From Tricholoma matsutake (lineage: Eukaryota; Basidiomycota; Agaricomycetes; Agaricales; Tricholomataceae): a stretch of 64,000 nt of DNA. The number at the start of each line of letters is the position of its first letter. Position 1 is the stretch's first letter. Positions 10,865 to 22,613 of the stretch are shown here, piece after piece. Both the position numbers and the translations under genes were made by a program. The stretch spans positions 17,182,337 to 17,246,336 of the forward strand of contig AP026538.1 in NCBI GenBank assembly GCA_026075535.2, written 5' to 3'. Below the pieces are notes generated by a model that was given only the letters and a program-made list of their open reading frames with translations, made no database searches and had not been told where the DNA came from.

Positions 10865-12300
10865 TGTTACAATTTTCCTTGTAACTCATGGAACCCAATG
10901 CACCCGATGATCCCCTCCAGACAGGAGGCACCCCTTGATTCATGCCTAGGGCATGTCCTTGGCACCAGACACACACACGACGCATGCCAACTGTATGCAT
11001 TTGATCCCCTTCCCATGGAAGGCACCCTTGATGCATGGTGACTCCATGCACCCGAACCCACTCCCACACATGCTGTGATATGACAGCCCCCTGACATGAG
11101 GTCCGTGACGTCGGACTCTCACGATCGACATGCTGCGCCGCAGCATGTCCTTGACATCGGATCCTTGACATCGGACACCTCATGCTAGGCATGAGGCTTA
11201 TCTCTTATTGTTTCCTGACATGCTGCGCCGCAGCACTCCGTGACATCGGACGCCTCATGCAAGGCATGAGGCCTATTGTTTCTATTCTTACTTGATACGC
11301 ATCTATCTTTCTGATTGGATGATAAGTGTTAAGGGCAAAGCCTCAACCACTCGATCTAGTCGATGTCATTCGACGAGGTGCTTCCTCGATGAGTCGTTCT
11401 GCACTAGTCTTACTCGGAGCATCTGACGTAAGAGAGATAGTGCACTCTAGCAGGCCTTCTGCGTAGAGTCGTTCAGGTTCACGCACTAAGGGGCTTCCTT
11501 AGTGGTTTCAAGTAAGTTCGCAAGTTCACAAGTTAAGGCTGTAGATTGCCTAGATCTAAACCAAGGACATCCCTACTACAAGTCGCAGTACTTATACTAG
11601 AAGGGAGGTCCTTATCGTCCAATCGGAAAGGTAGATGTGTATCAAGTAATAATAGAAACAATAGGCCTCATGCCTTGCATGAGGCGTCCAATGTCATGGA
11701 GTGCTGTGGCGCAGCATGTCAGGAAACAATAACAGATAAGCCTCATGCCTAGCATGAGGCGTCCGATGTCACGGACCTCATGTCAGGGGCTGTCATATCA
11801 CAGCATGTGTGGGAGTGGGTTCGGGTGCATGGAGTCACCATGCGTCAAGGGTGCCTTCCATGGGAAGGGGATCGAATGCATACAGTTGGCATGCATCATG
11901 TGTGTGTCTGGTGCCAAGGACATGCCCTAGGCATGAATCAAGGGGTGCCTCCTGTCTGGAGGGGATCATCGGGTGCATCGGGTTCCATGAGTTACAAGGA
12001 AAATTGTAACAATAAGGACCTCCCTCATAGTATAAGTACTGCAACTCGTAGTAGGGATGTCCTTAGTTTAGATCTAGGCAATCTACAGCCTTAACTTGTG
12101 AACTCGCAAACTTACTCGAAACCACTAAGGAAGCCCCTTAGTGTGTGAACCTGAACGACTCTACGCAGAAGGCCTGCTAGAGTGCACTATCTCTCTTACG
12201 TCGGACGCTCTGAGTAAGACTAGTGCCAAACGACTTGTCGAGGAAGCACCTCATCAAACGACATTGACTAGATCGAGTGATTGAGGCTTCGCCCTTAACA
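10865..12300 (+). repeat. Gypsy-A 3' LTR, left arm, split by a nested LTR
   Basis: It starts at the polypurine tract boundary with TGTTACAATTTTCC and ends with CTTAACA at 12300. Removing the nested LTR (11327-12011) and one copy of its target duplication leaves about 746 bp, comparable with the 760-bp 5' LTR. It carries two GCCTCATGC-GGCATGAGGC hairpins. A short repeat near 11150 differs from the right arm by 14 bp. Confidence 0.9.
11327..12011 (-). repeat. Solo Gypsy-A LTR nested in reverse inside the 3' LTR, left arm
   Basis: It reads TGTTAAGG...TTGTAACA on the plus strand, so it is opposite to its host LTR. A 5-bp duplication ATAAG flanks it (11322-11326 and 12012-12016). No internal sequence is present, which is the mark of LTR-LTR recombination after a full insertion. 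The same nested LTR is in the right arm, so it predates the duplication. Confidence 0.92.
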
Positions 12301-12305
12301 GTATA

Positions 12306-12897
12306 GCCCACCACGAAAAAACCCGGGCACAAAACGGATGACAGGATTGGTAAGAATTATGTGACAGCTAACTAAACTCCAGCAGATCACTACTTTGGCC
12401 ATCAATTGTGCATTATGTACCACCCCGACAGACATGCTAAACTCCCAAGAAGCGTAGCGGCAGTGAAGCAGAGGTATCACAATGACCTGCCAAAAAGATG
12501 GAACAACATGTGGCTAGACTTGCCAAGACAACCAAAGCTAAGTCGACTCGACCCAAATTTCTCATACAGCCGGTACACTAAGATACAGTCCAGTCTGAGC
12601 AGGCACCAGGCCAGCCTCCTGACTCAAATTCACACAGGACACATCCTGCTAAACTACTACCTACATCGGATCAAGAAGGCTGACACAAGCAATTGCAATG
12701 CATGTCAAAGAAGAGGGTCGCCCACCAAAGAAACCATCATCCATTTCCTTTTCGAATGCAAGGAATATAACAAAGAACAGCACGAGCTAGACCACAAGAT
12801 GAGAAGGGATTCCAGAGATCTATCCACTTTACTGAGTTCAGAGAAGGGAGTTAAAGCTCTGGTCAGCTATGTAGATAAGACTGGAAGGCTACATTGA
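12306..12897 (+). pseudogene. LINE ORF2 C-terminus, left arm
   Basis: The sequence resumes the LINE after Gypsy-A. It carries the post-RT region (TTLAINCALCTTPTDMLN) in broken frame and then, from 12406, the C-terminal domain (LSRHQASLLTQIHTGHILLN) ending in a zinc knuckle (CNACQ, then HFLFEC), as in Tad/I-group LINEs. The RNase H domain expected between these parts is missing. The copy differs from the right arm at two residues of the last 163. Confidence 0.85.
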
Positions 12898-13387
12898 TCT
12901 AAAGGTGAATACCCAGTCTCATAAAGAACTCATGCTTGCATGCAGTCATACAGGGCACCACGACGATATGGTTTCATCCACTCACTACCAACTCAAAATA
13001 CAAATACAAGCCTGCAACACAGGGGACTCCAGAAGAATATACAAAGTACATGCTGACTGCGAGAACCAAGATAGCTGACACATGCGACTACTTTTGTCCA
13101 CCTTGGCAATGAGCCAGGCGCTTAACAGTCATATAAAATCCCAATATGACAAAATGCCAGGCGAACAAACAGAGAGGTTGAAGGAGGTCCTGCAGTCCTA
13201 AATGGCTCGAGGAACAAGGTCTCAGGGGGAGCAATTGCCAAGGGCATGCCATCTGAGATGCAAGGACTGGGGCGAGGGCAAGGCAATGGGGCCTCGAGTA
13301 GATACTCTAAAAATGTAAAGACCATTATAGGGCACTCCCTGAGAGGTTGTGAAAATGACAAAAAAAAAAAGAAAAAAAAAGAATAAA
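12898..13387 (+). mobile_element. LINE 3' untranslated region and A-rich tail, left arm
   Basis: After the stop the sequence has no credible frame and ends at 13360-13387 in A11-G-A9-G followed by AATAAATAC. This fits the poly(A)-type 3' terminus left by target-primed reverse transcription. The target duplication could not be matched because the LINE 5' boundary is unclear. Confidence 0.75.
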
Positions 13388-14366
13388 TACTAGACTCACA
13401 TTGATAGGCTGCTCTCGAAAAAATACCCACAGGGGCGTTTGATGGGTAGCATACTATTTTGACCTATTTTTGACATCCGAAAGCTACATGACTACTTTGG
13501 TGTGCAATTTGAAAAGCCCTGGGCAATTGAGAAGTTGGGGGCCTATCATTTGACTCTTGAGTTTAGCTGGAATGCCATAATCACACAATGGGATGATAAC
13601 AATTGAGTTGCTGAGGGACTAACCTAGATTCAACATCTGTCACCCATCCATTTAATTCAAATAGATTGTTGCATTAGAATTTGGACTAATTATGAAGCTG
13701 CTCATCACGTCGCATTCACTTTTGCTGTGTGGGAAAGTAGAATTTCCATTTTTGGCATATTTATTTATTTTATTCAACTCGATCCATTTGGTGAATGACC
13801 TTCTTTTGTTCAGAATCAAACACAGCACATCAAAAGGAAGTGATTCCACTATTTTTGGTAATTTTAGTGATTTTTTTGAGGGGTGGCCAAATCTTTTAGG
13901 GTCAAAAACCAAGATGGTTGATTTATAAGAATCAGCTTGTACAAACCTGTTCATTATGGTCAAAAATACATGTCTGACTGGTTTTTAGACTGTCTGAATG
14001 TTTGTGCCTTCCCACAAAATTCAGTCAAAAATATTGTCGTGTTTGGCTGTCCGCAACTGTAGGTAAGGTGAAACTTGTTGGGTTAGGCCATGGCTATGCC
14101 TGGCATGAATGAGTCCTCATGGACTTTTTTCTCTCTTCTTTTGATGCAAGCCATATGGCAGATAACATATACAATTGTGGTATAAAACAAACAAACTGGA
14201 GTCTGGCTTTCAATAATGTACAGGAATGAAACACCTTACACTGTTTCATTATCTGGAACATTTCCTTCACTAAGCAGTGCCCAAGACAGGATGTGCACAG
14301 ATCTCAATAACAGAACTGAGGAACGAAGTATGTCGCAAAGTTCATGTAGTAGGCTTTGGTTCCAGG
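13388..14366. other. AT-rich interval without a recognised gene
   Basis: Only short frames with biased composition are present, among them a 103-residue minus-strand frame at 13652-13963 that resembles nothing known to me. The mirrored interval is 46118-47096. It contains TCAAAAATA-type short repeats but no clear terminal repeats. Confidence 0.5.
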
Positions 14367-16014
14367 CTAATCTCAATCAATTTTAGCGGTAGATACAGCT
14401 GAAACCTCCAGTCATGACTCCAGTCCATGCAGTCCGCTTCAGTTGTCACCTCTCAGCCATTACAGAGGAATATTTACTAGAGCTTCTTGGCTCCATTGAA
14501 CATGTGTCGGGCAGCAATATAGCTGGAGCTGTGAGATACACCAACCTTATAGACTCAGATTTTCATATTGATAGGGGAAAGAATGATGTTCTGTTGATCA
14601 TGGTCAATCTTCTCCATCAGTTCAATTGACTTATTGGGTGTCATAGCACTATTGATTTCATGCTGCAAGTAGTCCACCACCACATTTTACTCCTGAACCT
14701 TATACTGTGGGAATGGTTGGAAGGCAAAATCAAGGATTCATACCAAAACTTTAGCCACTGGCTGCATCCTCTATGGTTCTGCATACAGGGTTTACTCAAT
14801 TCTTAGCCACAAACATCCACAGAGCTTCGCATAGATGATTTTATTACTGGTCTTTCCCTGGCTGCCCCTATCTATTGCCATATTGGCCATGTAAATCATT
14901 GGTATGATCTAGAAAGTTCACCAACAAGATTACAGGATGAGGAGACCCTGCTGGAAAATTTTCTCGTTCAATGGTTTGACTTTTCTTCTGACCCAAATTT
15001 CCATTTGCAGGCACTCTTTCTTTGAGAGATTGTGGACACCATAGGTTGTGATGTGTTGTTTCTTCAGCCTATATGGCAAATAGAGTCATCAGTTTTGTGG
15101 GTTTTATTCAAGAATATCCCCTGAAATCCTACCTGAGCTGATCTCTGCAAGTGGGCTATGAGTGAACTCTGCCACCACACCTTAGCACAGACAGACAGCA
15201 AATTGAGGGATATTCTGAGCCAAATTGGGCACCACTTTGGAAAACTGAGTCCTAGCGAGAAGTCTTTGTCTTCTTGGGTCATTGAAGAGTTATCTTCACC
15301 CTCATGTGCTCCCCAATCCCCCTCACCTAGAAATGCTTTAGTATTCCCAGACGAGGCACAGATGCACAAGCTTGTTAGCCAAATTGAGCTTTTATACACA
15401 TTTTTGGATCATCCACACCATGTTCCTCACAATTGCAGCTGAACCTGAGAGGAATGTGATGCAAAGGCCATGGCCAAGTTCCTTGCACATGTTCAAGAAA
15501 ATGCTGATAAAAAGCTCCCATTCTGTGATTACATGCCCTTTTGTCTATGTATCCTGGAGCCAGGAGGGCCATTTAGCCCAGACATGGTATGGTATCCACC
15601 CAGGAAGGACTTTTTAGTGCATTGATTCTCAGAGGTGTCACCTTTCACACAGATTTTCTACTCCAGCAAGAACAGATATTTTGACATCTATCTGATTGGC
15701 AGGAGTTATTCAAGAAGTTATCATCAGTTCATCCCCCTATTTATTTCTGCAACAGAAACACCTATAGACAGTGCATGGATGGACAGGATGTCCACCACAT
15801 CCCTGCATTTTGGGAGGCATCAGGCAATTTGGAGTTGGCAGGATGGGTAAAGGATACAAGACCCATCAAATTCAAAACATTATACAACACATTTCCCAAG
15901 GGGACCCTCAGGAAGCGAAAGGTGTTTCCTGGATTCAAAACCTTGAAGTTGTTTCTGCTGGTGTTGGACTATAGCTGGGAAGGCAACAATGCCATCACCA
16001 GCTTCAGTAGGTAA
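14367..16014 (+). pseudogene. Decayed unrecognised gene, left arm
   Basis: From 14414 to about 15750 a single frame stays readable, with only in-frame stops breaking it (14627, near 14795, 15121, 15133, 15440, 15446 and 15622). Stretches include LELLGSIEHVSGSNIAGAV, DDFITGLSLAAPIYCHIGHV, FLREIVDTIGCDVLFLQPIW, LEPGGPFSPDMVWYPPRKDF and IYLIGRSYSRSYHQFIPLF. After a frame change near 15770 it continues as GQDVHHIPAFWEASGNLELA. This is the signature of a protein-coding gene of more than 500 codons that has decayed. I do not recognise the family. A 2-bp deletion near 14455 breaks the N-terminal frame in this arm only; the right arm keeps it. Confidence 0.6.
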
Positions 16015-16245
16015 GGTAATGTGAAATTGGTCATGGGAGTGTGAAGGGACTGTCATACTGGGGATTTGCTTGCACTGACATCGAGTCGACAGCCCAAGCT
16101 TTTACAACAGTCCATGATTATCTCATGCACATCATCCCAGATCATCAGTGTCAACAGATGGACTTCAGGGTAATATTTGTTGAGTATGCTTTCTGCAAAT
16201 CTGGCTGGCTCAACACTAGTATATTCAGAAATGTGTATCAAAAAA

Positions 16246-16451
16246 TGTAACATAGAATTGCCTGTACTATGTAATCTCAGAGAAATTAACTAAACAAAAG
16301 ACAAGGGGAAAGAACGAGCAGAAGAGATGTATTGGAAAACAACTCTAGAGTATGAAGATGGTGGTGGTAGTGATAAGATATTGGTAAGGATTAGTGTGGC
16401 CAAAGTATGAGGCCTTTGGTAAATAAGTATAAGCAAGGGAACATCCTTACA
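16246..16451 (-). repeat. Gypsy-D 3' LTR, left arm (206 bp)
   Basis: Read on the minus strand it is TGTAAGGATG...CTATGTTACA, with inverted tips TGTAA and TTACA. It is directly preceded by a polypurine tract, GGAGGGGGAGGG. The same arrangement is at 44031-44236. Confidence 0.75.
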
Positions 16452-16618
16452 CCCTCCCCCTCCATCAACAACAAGATGACAACCAATAAAGGGAAAGGAA
16501 AAAAAAATTTACATAAAAGGTGCACAATCATGGGTGCATTAAAAACCCACTTGGGGAAAAGCTACCGGTCAGTGTTCGAAAGCAAAAAGAGCTATCTAAG
16601 ATAAAACCCTGTCCTTTC

Positions 16619-17858
16619 TCACCGACCAAATGTCAAGTGCTTTGCAATCCTCAAGTCATGTCCAGGTAGCCAACAATCTTCCTCTGGGCCATAGCTGCAC
16701 CAACGTACAAGGTACTGAATTCCTCGTCTGTGCTTTTGTTCCTCCAGGATTTTGTCAATGGTGTACTCCTTGTGTGAGTCAACCATTATGGCAGACGGTT
16801 TTCTAATTCACAGTTTGGGAAAAGTTCTTGGTTGTTTTCAATGAAAGGTAGAGCTTGAGACATATGAAAGGTGGGGAAGGTGTTAGGGTGATTAGGCATG
16901 TTGACAGTGATTGTTGAGATTTCAGGTGCAGTTTTGGTAATGAGGTATGGGCCATCATATCAAGGCATGAATTTTCCCACACACTGTTCATTCTTGGCCT
17001 TGTAGCATCTGTGTAATGTTGATAATATGACTCAGTTGCCCTTTTCAAAAGGAAAATTGTCAGATCAGTGTTTGTTTGCAGCAATAGATTGTGAGATCTT
17101 AGCCCAGAGCAAGTTATCTTGCACTTCCTTGATGTCTAGTCAGAGGTATTTGATGACAGTGATGGCATGGATGTCCTTGACCACACCATCTGAGGAAGAT
17201 ATGAGAGGGGGAATGATTCTTGGGCTTTGTCCCATTCACAGTTGAAAAGGTGAAAAACCTGTTGACGTGTTAACAGAGTTCATAATGTCAAAATGTACAC
17301 GAGGTAGGGCCTGGTGCCGCCCAGTTTGATTTTGCTCAACGTGGTATCAGAGACATTGATTGATTGTCTTATTAGAGTGCTCACTGGTGCCGTCGGTCTG
17401 AGGATGATATGCTGTAGACATTTTCAGTTTTATGCCAGTCAGTTTATGCACCAGTCAGTTTATGCAGTGTCTGCCAAATTTTTGAGAGGAAAGGCTTATT
17501 GCAGTCTGAGATGATCTCCAAGGGGAGACCATTCTCACGGTACCATTCATCAAAAAATATGACTGCAAGGTCTCCTGCACTGATATCAGTGCATGTGGGG
17601 ATGATCCAGATGTTGCTGTTCAGGTGGTCTGTGAAAGAGACAATGCAGTTGAAACTCTTGTCTTCTGGTAAGGGTCCAATGAAATCCATTGTGACTGAAT
17701 CTTCACATTGGTCTGGGATGGGGAGAGGGTGCAAGGGACCCATTGGTTTCTTTGTGGTAGGTTGTTGCATTGACAGTCTGCACACGCAGGTACATATGCC
17801 ATCTCCAGGTCACGACGCATGTTGGGCAACAAAATCAGCACCACTGAAGCAATCTGAA
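16619..17858 (-). pseudogene. Gypsy-D integrase and chromodomain, left arm
   Basis: Recognisable motifs are the end of the zinc-binding region (CADCQCNN), the core motifs MDFIGPLP and IISDCNKPF, and a C-terminal chromodomain in another frame. A 16-bp tandem duplication (CCAGTCAGTTTATGCA-type) near 17430-17460 disrupts the frame just before the third catalytic region; the right arm lacks it. Single-residue differences from the right arm begin at about this point and continue outwards. Confidence 0.85.
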
Positions 17859-17859
17859 G

Positions 17860-20289
17860 TTAGCAACTCATACCAGGCTGATCAAAATCAAGAAAACTCA
17901 GATAGTTATCCATGTTAATTTTGGATGAACTTCCACCTTTTGAGGGAGAGGAGTACTTTGACAAGTGAGCACCCAAATATTTTTCTGGAGCTAAGTTATG
18001 ACCAGTATAACTTGAAATGTGCAGGATTTTCAATGAAAAACTCACAGCCTGAGCTAGCTCCCTCTTTCCATGTACTGAGCACAAATGTGGGCCCAGAAAC
18101 AGGACCTGCAAGGTTGCATACCCCAAAGGCATTGCCTAGGTATGCCACCACCAGTTGGAATTCCTGACTGAGAGGGACTAAATGAAAACAATATACTCAT
18201 TTATCAGAATCATAGCCTGAGCCGTATGGGGTTCTGAGATAGGTTTCCCCAATGCAGCCTGTGATCAAGAATACCGCATTCTCCCCTGTGTCAGAGGTCA
18301 CCAGTCTGGAATCTTTTGCCCTGACAAAGGACAAGCTTGTGCGAGCAGGATTTAAGAAACATCCATAATTTCAAAAGCTAGGGCCGCATCCAAGTCCCCA
18401 TTCGGGTGTAAAACAATTACCAAAACATCTCTGATATTCATTAAAAACTTACTCTGTTTGTATCCTGTACAAATCTGGCCCAATCAGTAAATATTTTATA
18501 TAACTATCAGTGTCAACAACATCCTTGGAACTATGTGGTGCCATGTAGACATATCTGAAATAGCACAAGGTCTCAGAATTGATGCAAGAAACAGAACCCT
18601 CCTACAGTAGTGGCTTCAAGGACTTGTACACATCCTTGAGAGCTTTGTCTTGAAGGCTTTCATTGAGTACAGTTCCATCTTTGACCACAGCTTTATCCTT
18701 TTCGAGACCTTCTGACATTTTTTCAGGGGTAGCTTGTCTGTCTTCCTTATGTGCCATAGGTCTGTCCCCAATGCTAGAAACCACAGAAGTTCTGCATTTA
18801 ATTCAAAGTAATCAGAATAGACAGTGGTATTAATACATTTTTCCTTTGTATGTCCTCTTCCTGGCTGGCTTCCCCTGTTCAGACCTTTACATCCATGCAA
18901 TGTAAGAGAACCAGTAGACAATAATAAAGCAGTGCTGACCTCTAGCCAGACTCATCATTCACTAATGCAGATTTGTCAATAAAGTCCCAATCATCAGAAT
19001 TCTTTTCATATACAAGTCTGGCAGAACTTTTGGACTTTTTTAAAGCCACACCTAGTGTTTGAAGGTCCAGTCTATAGGACCAACAAAATTGTTCATGTAG
19101 ATTGTCTTGTGTCGGCATCTGTCATTACTACTAGATCCTAAAAAGTGAAGGAATGGAGTTAGTTAGTTCCTAAAAACAAGAAACAAAAAAAAAACACATT
19201 GAGGACTGTTCCTTCTCCATCTTTCATCAGGTGCTTGGGGGCTTACTGATCACTGTGCTGGGTGTCTAATAATGTTATTAGCCACAGCAATTGCCATGCA
19301 CACAACAACATTTGTCTCTCTTTGCTGTACTTCTGCCTGTCATACTACCTTGTTTTACATGAAAATAGTGCAGCAGTAATGTGGTGTTTCTGTCTTTTCA
19401 AAAGATTATTTGGGCTTCTATGGGCCAAGGAAATTGATCTAGTGTTAATGACCAGACAGTGGCACTGCCACAAGTTATCTGCCATAGGGGTCAGTTATTA
19501 GCCATCCACCCAATATTATTGGTCTCCACTCTGGATATACGGCTGCATCTTCCCAACAAGCACTCCTAGTTCATTTCAAATGTCTCCCATTTAATATTCC
19601 CTGCTGTAATTTAAAAATGAGACAAAACTCTGCTTAGGATCATGTCTTTCTTGGTCACTCCTCAATATTCATCTGCACACCCTAATTTTTTGCTATGAAT
19701 CTACTATCAAACTACTGGAAGGCTATTCCACAGGTATCAAGGAGGTTTTAAGCAACTTGTAGTGCAGTATACCCAGCAGTCAGTGACCAATTGCAAGACT
19801 TCTAGGTAGTTGTCACATCCCTGGATCTCTTATTCTCAGCTGTGGGCTAAATACACATGAAAGGTTAGGCTCAGGTACTTCTGTCCATGTACTGTAGATT
19901 TCAATCATATTCATATCATTCTAAGAGGACCTGGTCCATTTGTTCAGCAAAAATACCTGTTGTTAGCTTATTCACTACTGACAGCACAAAAAAGATATTT
20001 TGAAAGGATGAGTAGTAGTTGTGAAGAGTACTAAGTCCAGTAGCAGTTTTTTTGATCAGCAGCAAATGGCTGCAACCTTTTGCAGGAGGAGCCAGCAATT
20101 CTTTTGATTTTTAGTTCTTTTTCTGATATTTGCATCTATTTATACCCAGCAGAGTGGTCAGAAAACCTGCTTGGGTGCCTGTTTTCGACGTCATCGTCAC
20201 ATCTTTGCACTAAAAAGAGAAAGCAAAGTTAGTATGATAAAGAGAACAAAAAACTCACGGATTCCAAATGACACTAAAATGGTACCCAT
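17860..20289 (-). pseudogene. Decayed intron-bearing gene-like region, left arm
   Basis: This mirrors 40209-42638, which is described in more detail there. The minus strand shows a short first exon, a well-formed 49-bp intron and scattered readable segments, but no continuous product. I do not recognise a family. It lies in the part of the arm that is identical between arms. Confidence 0.35.
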
Positions 20290-20610
20290 TTTATTCCCTG
20301 TTGTGATAGTTGTTGTTTACGAGCAAGCAAGGAAACTAGTTGGCTTGTGACTGAACGTGACAATTACCTTTTTCGTCCAAAATCCGCGTGTCGGTAAAAC
20401 CCGCTGGGTTTCAAATACTCTATAGGGCTGACTTCGAAATGTAAACCCTGTCTCCAGGCAGAATTAAAGCTCCGGTTCCTGCCGAGCAGCCGCCTCTCTT
20501 AACTTTTCGCTGGATGGTCAGGTTAAAAGAACGAGTCCGAGGTACGAGGACTCGTAACTAGTTGGCATAGCAAATATTCAAGCAACACAGTCTATCGCTA
20601 CAGTCGTAAT

Positions 20611-21015
20611 CTAACAAACGGCGTTGGCGTAGCAAACCAGCCTGTCGGACACTGAAACATTTATGGTGCCCAAACTACAACCATATTCTGCCACATTTGG
20701 ATAGCACGTCCCCAGGGCTTCGGTTACCCCGTCGAAGTACGAAGCCCAGGTTTCATCATCAGGATTCTTGATTATGATTATCCTTGACGTCCCACAAAGG
20801 TTTAGGACTGTCATGGAAGAGGACGGGAGTGTGGAGGAATCTTCGATTGTTCGGAAATCATTGCCGAAGCATTTGCCGAACGAATCCGAAGGGATGGCAA
20901 CAATATGCTCAGTGCCATCCGCCCATGTTTGTATCGAAACGTGAAAATGGGCAAGGGTAGAAGGGATGGTGAGAGCCGCGGTGACAAAAAAAACGAGTGA
21001 TTGAGAGAATTTCAT
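20611..21015 (-). CDS. Small cysteine-rich secreted protein, left-arm copy
   Basis: This intact 134-codon frame, without introns, is identical in protein sequence to the right-arm copy at 39483-39887. Residues 1-22 form a signal peptide (MKFSQ, hydrophobic core LVFFVTAALTIP, cleavage expected after STLA). The mature protein of about 112 residues has six cysteines at 49, 74, 104, 113, 128 and 134, an even number that fits three disulfides, and one glycosylation sequon NVS at 119. No known domain is recognised. A TATA box lies about 255 bp upstream (21272-21279). Small secreted cysteine-rich proteins in repeat-rich fungal regions are often lineage-specific and sometimes act at the host or environment interface; that role is inference only. 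Confidence 0.85.
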   Translation of the reverse strand: MKFSQSLVFFVTAALTIPSTLAHFHVSIQTWADGTEHIVAIPSDSFGKCFGNDFRTIEDSSTLPSSSMTVLNLCGTSRIIIIKNPDDETWASYFDGVTEALGTCYPNVAEYGCSLGTINVSVSDRLVCYANAVC

Positions 21016-21271
21016 GGTCTAATCTCGGGCTGAAAACGCTGAATCATTGGTCACTTATGGTCAGCGAGAGCAATGGATGTGTTAGAGATAAACACACAGT
21101 GAAATGTGAATTGAATGTAAATCTAAAGAACCAGCGGTGATCTGGGGAGCTTTTTGTTACTTTGAAAGTTGGATGGCAACACACTGGAATGTGTCAAGAA
21201 TGTGTACTGGCTGGTTGGTGTCAAGCCCTCGAGCTGGATATCGGCATCAGCTTGTCCATATACTCAATGTG

Positions 21272-21279
21272 TATTTATA
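21272..21279 (-). promoter_or_regulatory. TATA box of the secreted-protein gene, left arm
   Basis: TATAAATA on the minus strand, about 255 bp before the start codon. The spacing implies a long 5' untranslated region. The sequence is identical to that at 39219-39226. Confidence 0.5.
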
Positions 21280-21289
21280 CCTTATGCAG

Positions 21290-22613
21290 AACTGCTTGCC
21301 ATGATATTTATTTATCTTTGGTAATGCAAATAATGCACTGAAAGCTCCGAAATTGCAGTCCTGACAGATTTTTGTGGGGCAACGATAATCCCGACATCGT
21401 TAAGGGCTGCGACTCTGATAAAATGTGTATCTCTGTCGTTCATTACAGTTCCTGTAATGACGCCCGTGATAGCGCTTGATACGAAGTACTAGAAGAAAAG
21501 GATGAAAACATGCCCGCAGCGTCGTCGTCTTCCCATAGTAAGCCTAACCGTGACCCCCTGCAGGAGGCAAATAGCCGCCGGCAAGAAATCAAATAATCAT
21601 ATCCGCCATCGTCCAAGCGGTGTGTACATCAAGTATTCACAGAAAGTCAACTGTAGCATAAATGGCCACGTGGCATGGAAATCAGATGTTATATCTAATA
21701 TAAGTATACTATCCCTGTCTTGCACGCCTTTAAGTAAAATCGCAGGACAGTCAGCACAGAAATTCACAGTACGTGGACTGTGTCGATGTGATACACTTAT
21801 GAACCTTTTCCTTTTGTGCGAGGCTACGGGTCTAGGCATATGGCCTAGGGATGAACTCCGCCGAAGAGGCCGAACATACGGAAGGATTTCCGTTTGACAT
21901 AGACAGTATACTTGGTGGCGTGGCTGAAATTGATACCGCTTTCTCAACATGACCTACCTCCTAGAAAATGGTGGTATACAATACAGATAAAGATACAGTA
22001 AGGTTCGAGATGGTTCAAATTCCTTCCTACAGTTTAGTGATGTCACGGCTTAGGCACTTGAGCCGATCAAAATGGTGCTAAGTCGCCCTGAGCGGCTCTG
22101 AGCTGGCTAAGCCGATTGAGATTGCCCAAAGTTATGGGCTCGCCATCCTAGTTGTATTTATGCTTCAGTTGTGCCTTTTAACTGTCAAATAGGTTGTGTA
22201 GACCATGCCTACAAAAGAAGTAAGTCATACTATTGAGTTTTGCGCAGATCGGCATCAGTGTTTTGACAGGCAACTTTTCCGAGCTTGTCCGAGCTTTTAT
22301 TTCCTTATATGGTGCGATTTTGATGCAATTTGATGGGATTTCGCAAGCTCGCAAGCCATGTCTAAAAAGCCGCAAGTTGGCAAATTTTGCATCACTACAG
22401 CAACTCAAATTCAAATCCCAGAGCTCCAAGATTTTTTGTATGGGAAGTGGGCCTGAAACAGTACATTTCCTACCTTGCAACCTTGCCAGTTTATGGCTTG
22501 CTTCATGCACAGTGAATCCTCCACAAACCCAATAAGTTCGGAAGTCAGCAATCAAAATGTGCTCTTGCTGATGCGGTATCTTTGATGAGATTATTTGGCC
22601 ATGTTTATCTCCT
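21290..22613. other. Interval without a supported gene
   Basis: Open frames of 131 residues (21502-21897, plus), 117 (21597-21950, minus) and 157 (22178-22651, minus) overlap one another and have no recognisable domains or signal sequence. The 157-residue frame overlaps the LTR-like sequence at its start, which argues against it. It mirrors 33479-34822. Confidence 0.5.

Larger units (their letters stand above)
5989..12300 (+). mobile_element. Gypsy-A, left arm: LTR retrotransposon inserted in the LINE
   Basis: Both ends are visible: TGTTACAA at 5989 and CTTAACA at 12300, flanked by a perfect 5-bp duplication GTATA (5984-5988 and 12301-12305). The order is 5' LTR, leader, fused gag-reverse transcriptase-RNase H-integrase-chromodomain, a zinc-knuckle ORF, a membrane ORF, polypurine tract (GCGAGGGGGTAA) and 3' LTR. 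The interior is a deletion derivative without protease or the N-terminal half of reverse transcriptase, so it is non-autonomous. Coding frames carry several stops. Confidence 0.93.
16246..17858 (-). mobile_element. Gypsy-D, left arm: 5'-truncated chromodomain element
   Basis: The segment holds the C-terminal half of pol plus one LTR, on the minus strand. It begins at 17858 in the integrase zinc-binding region and ends with the 206-bp LTR at 16246. Nothing upstream of integrase remains. It is a different family from Gypsy-A, B and C by LTR and protein sequence. Confidence 0.8.

Noticed and set aside
13122..13430. 102-residue minus-strand frame with a run of Phe
   Set aside because: The Phe run is the antisense of the LINE A-rich tail; the frame is a shadow of the 3' untranslated region.
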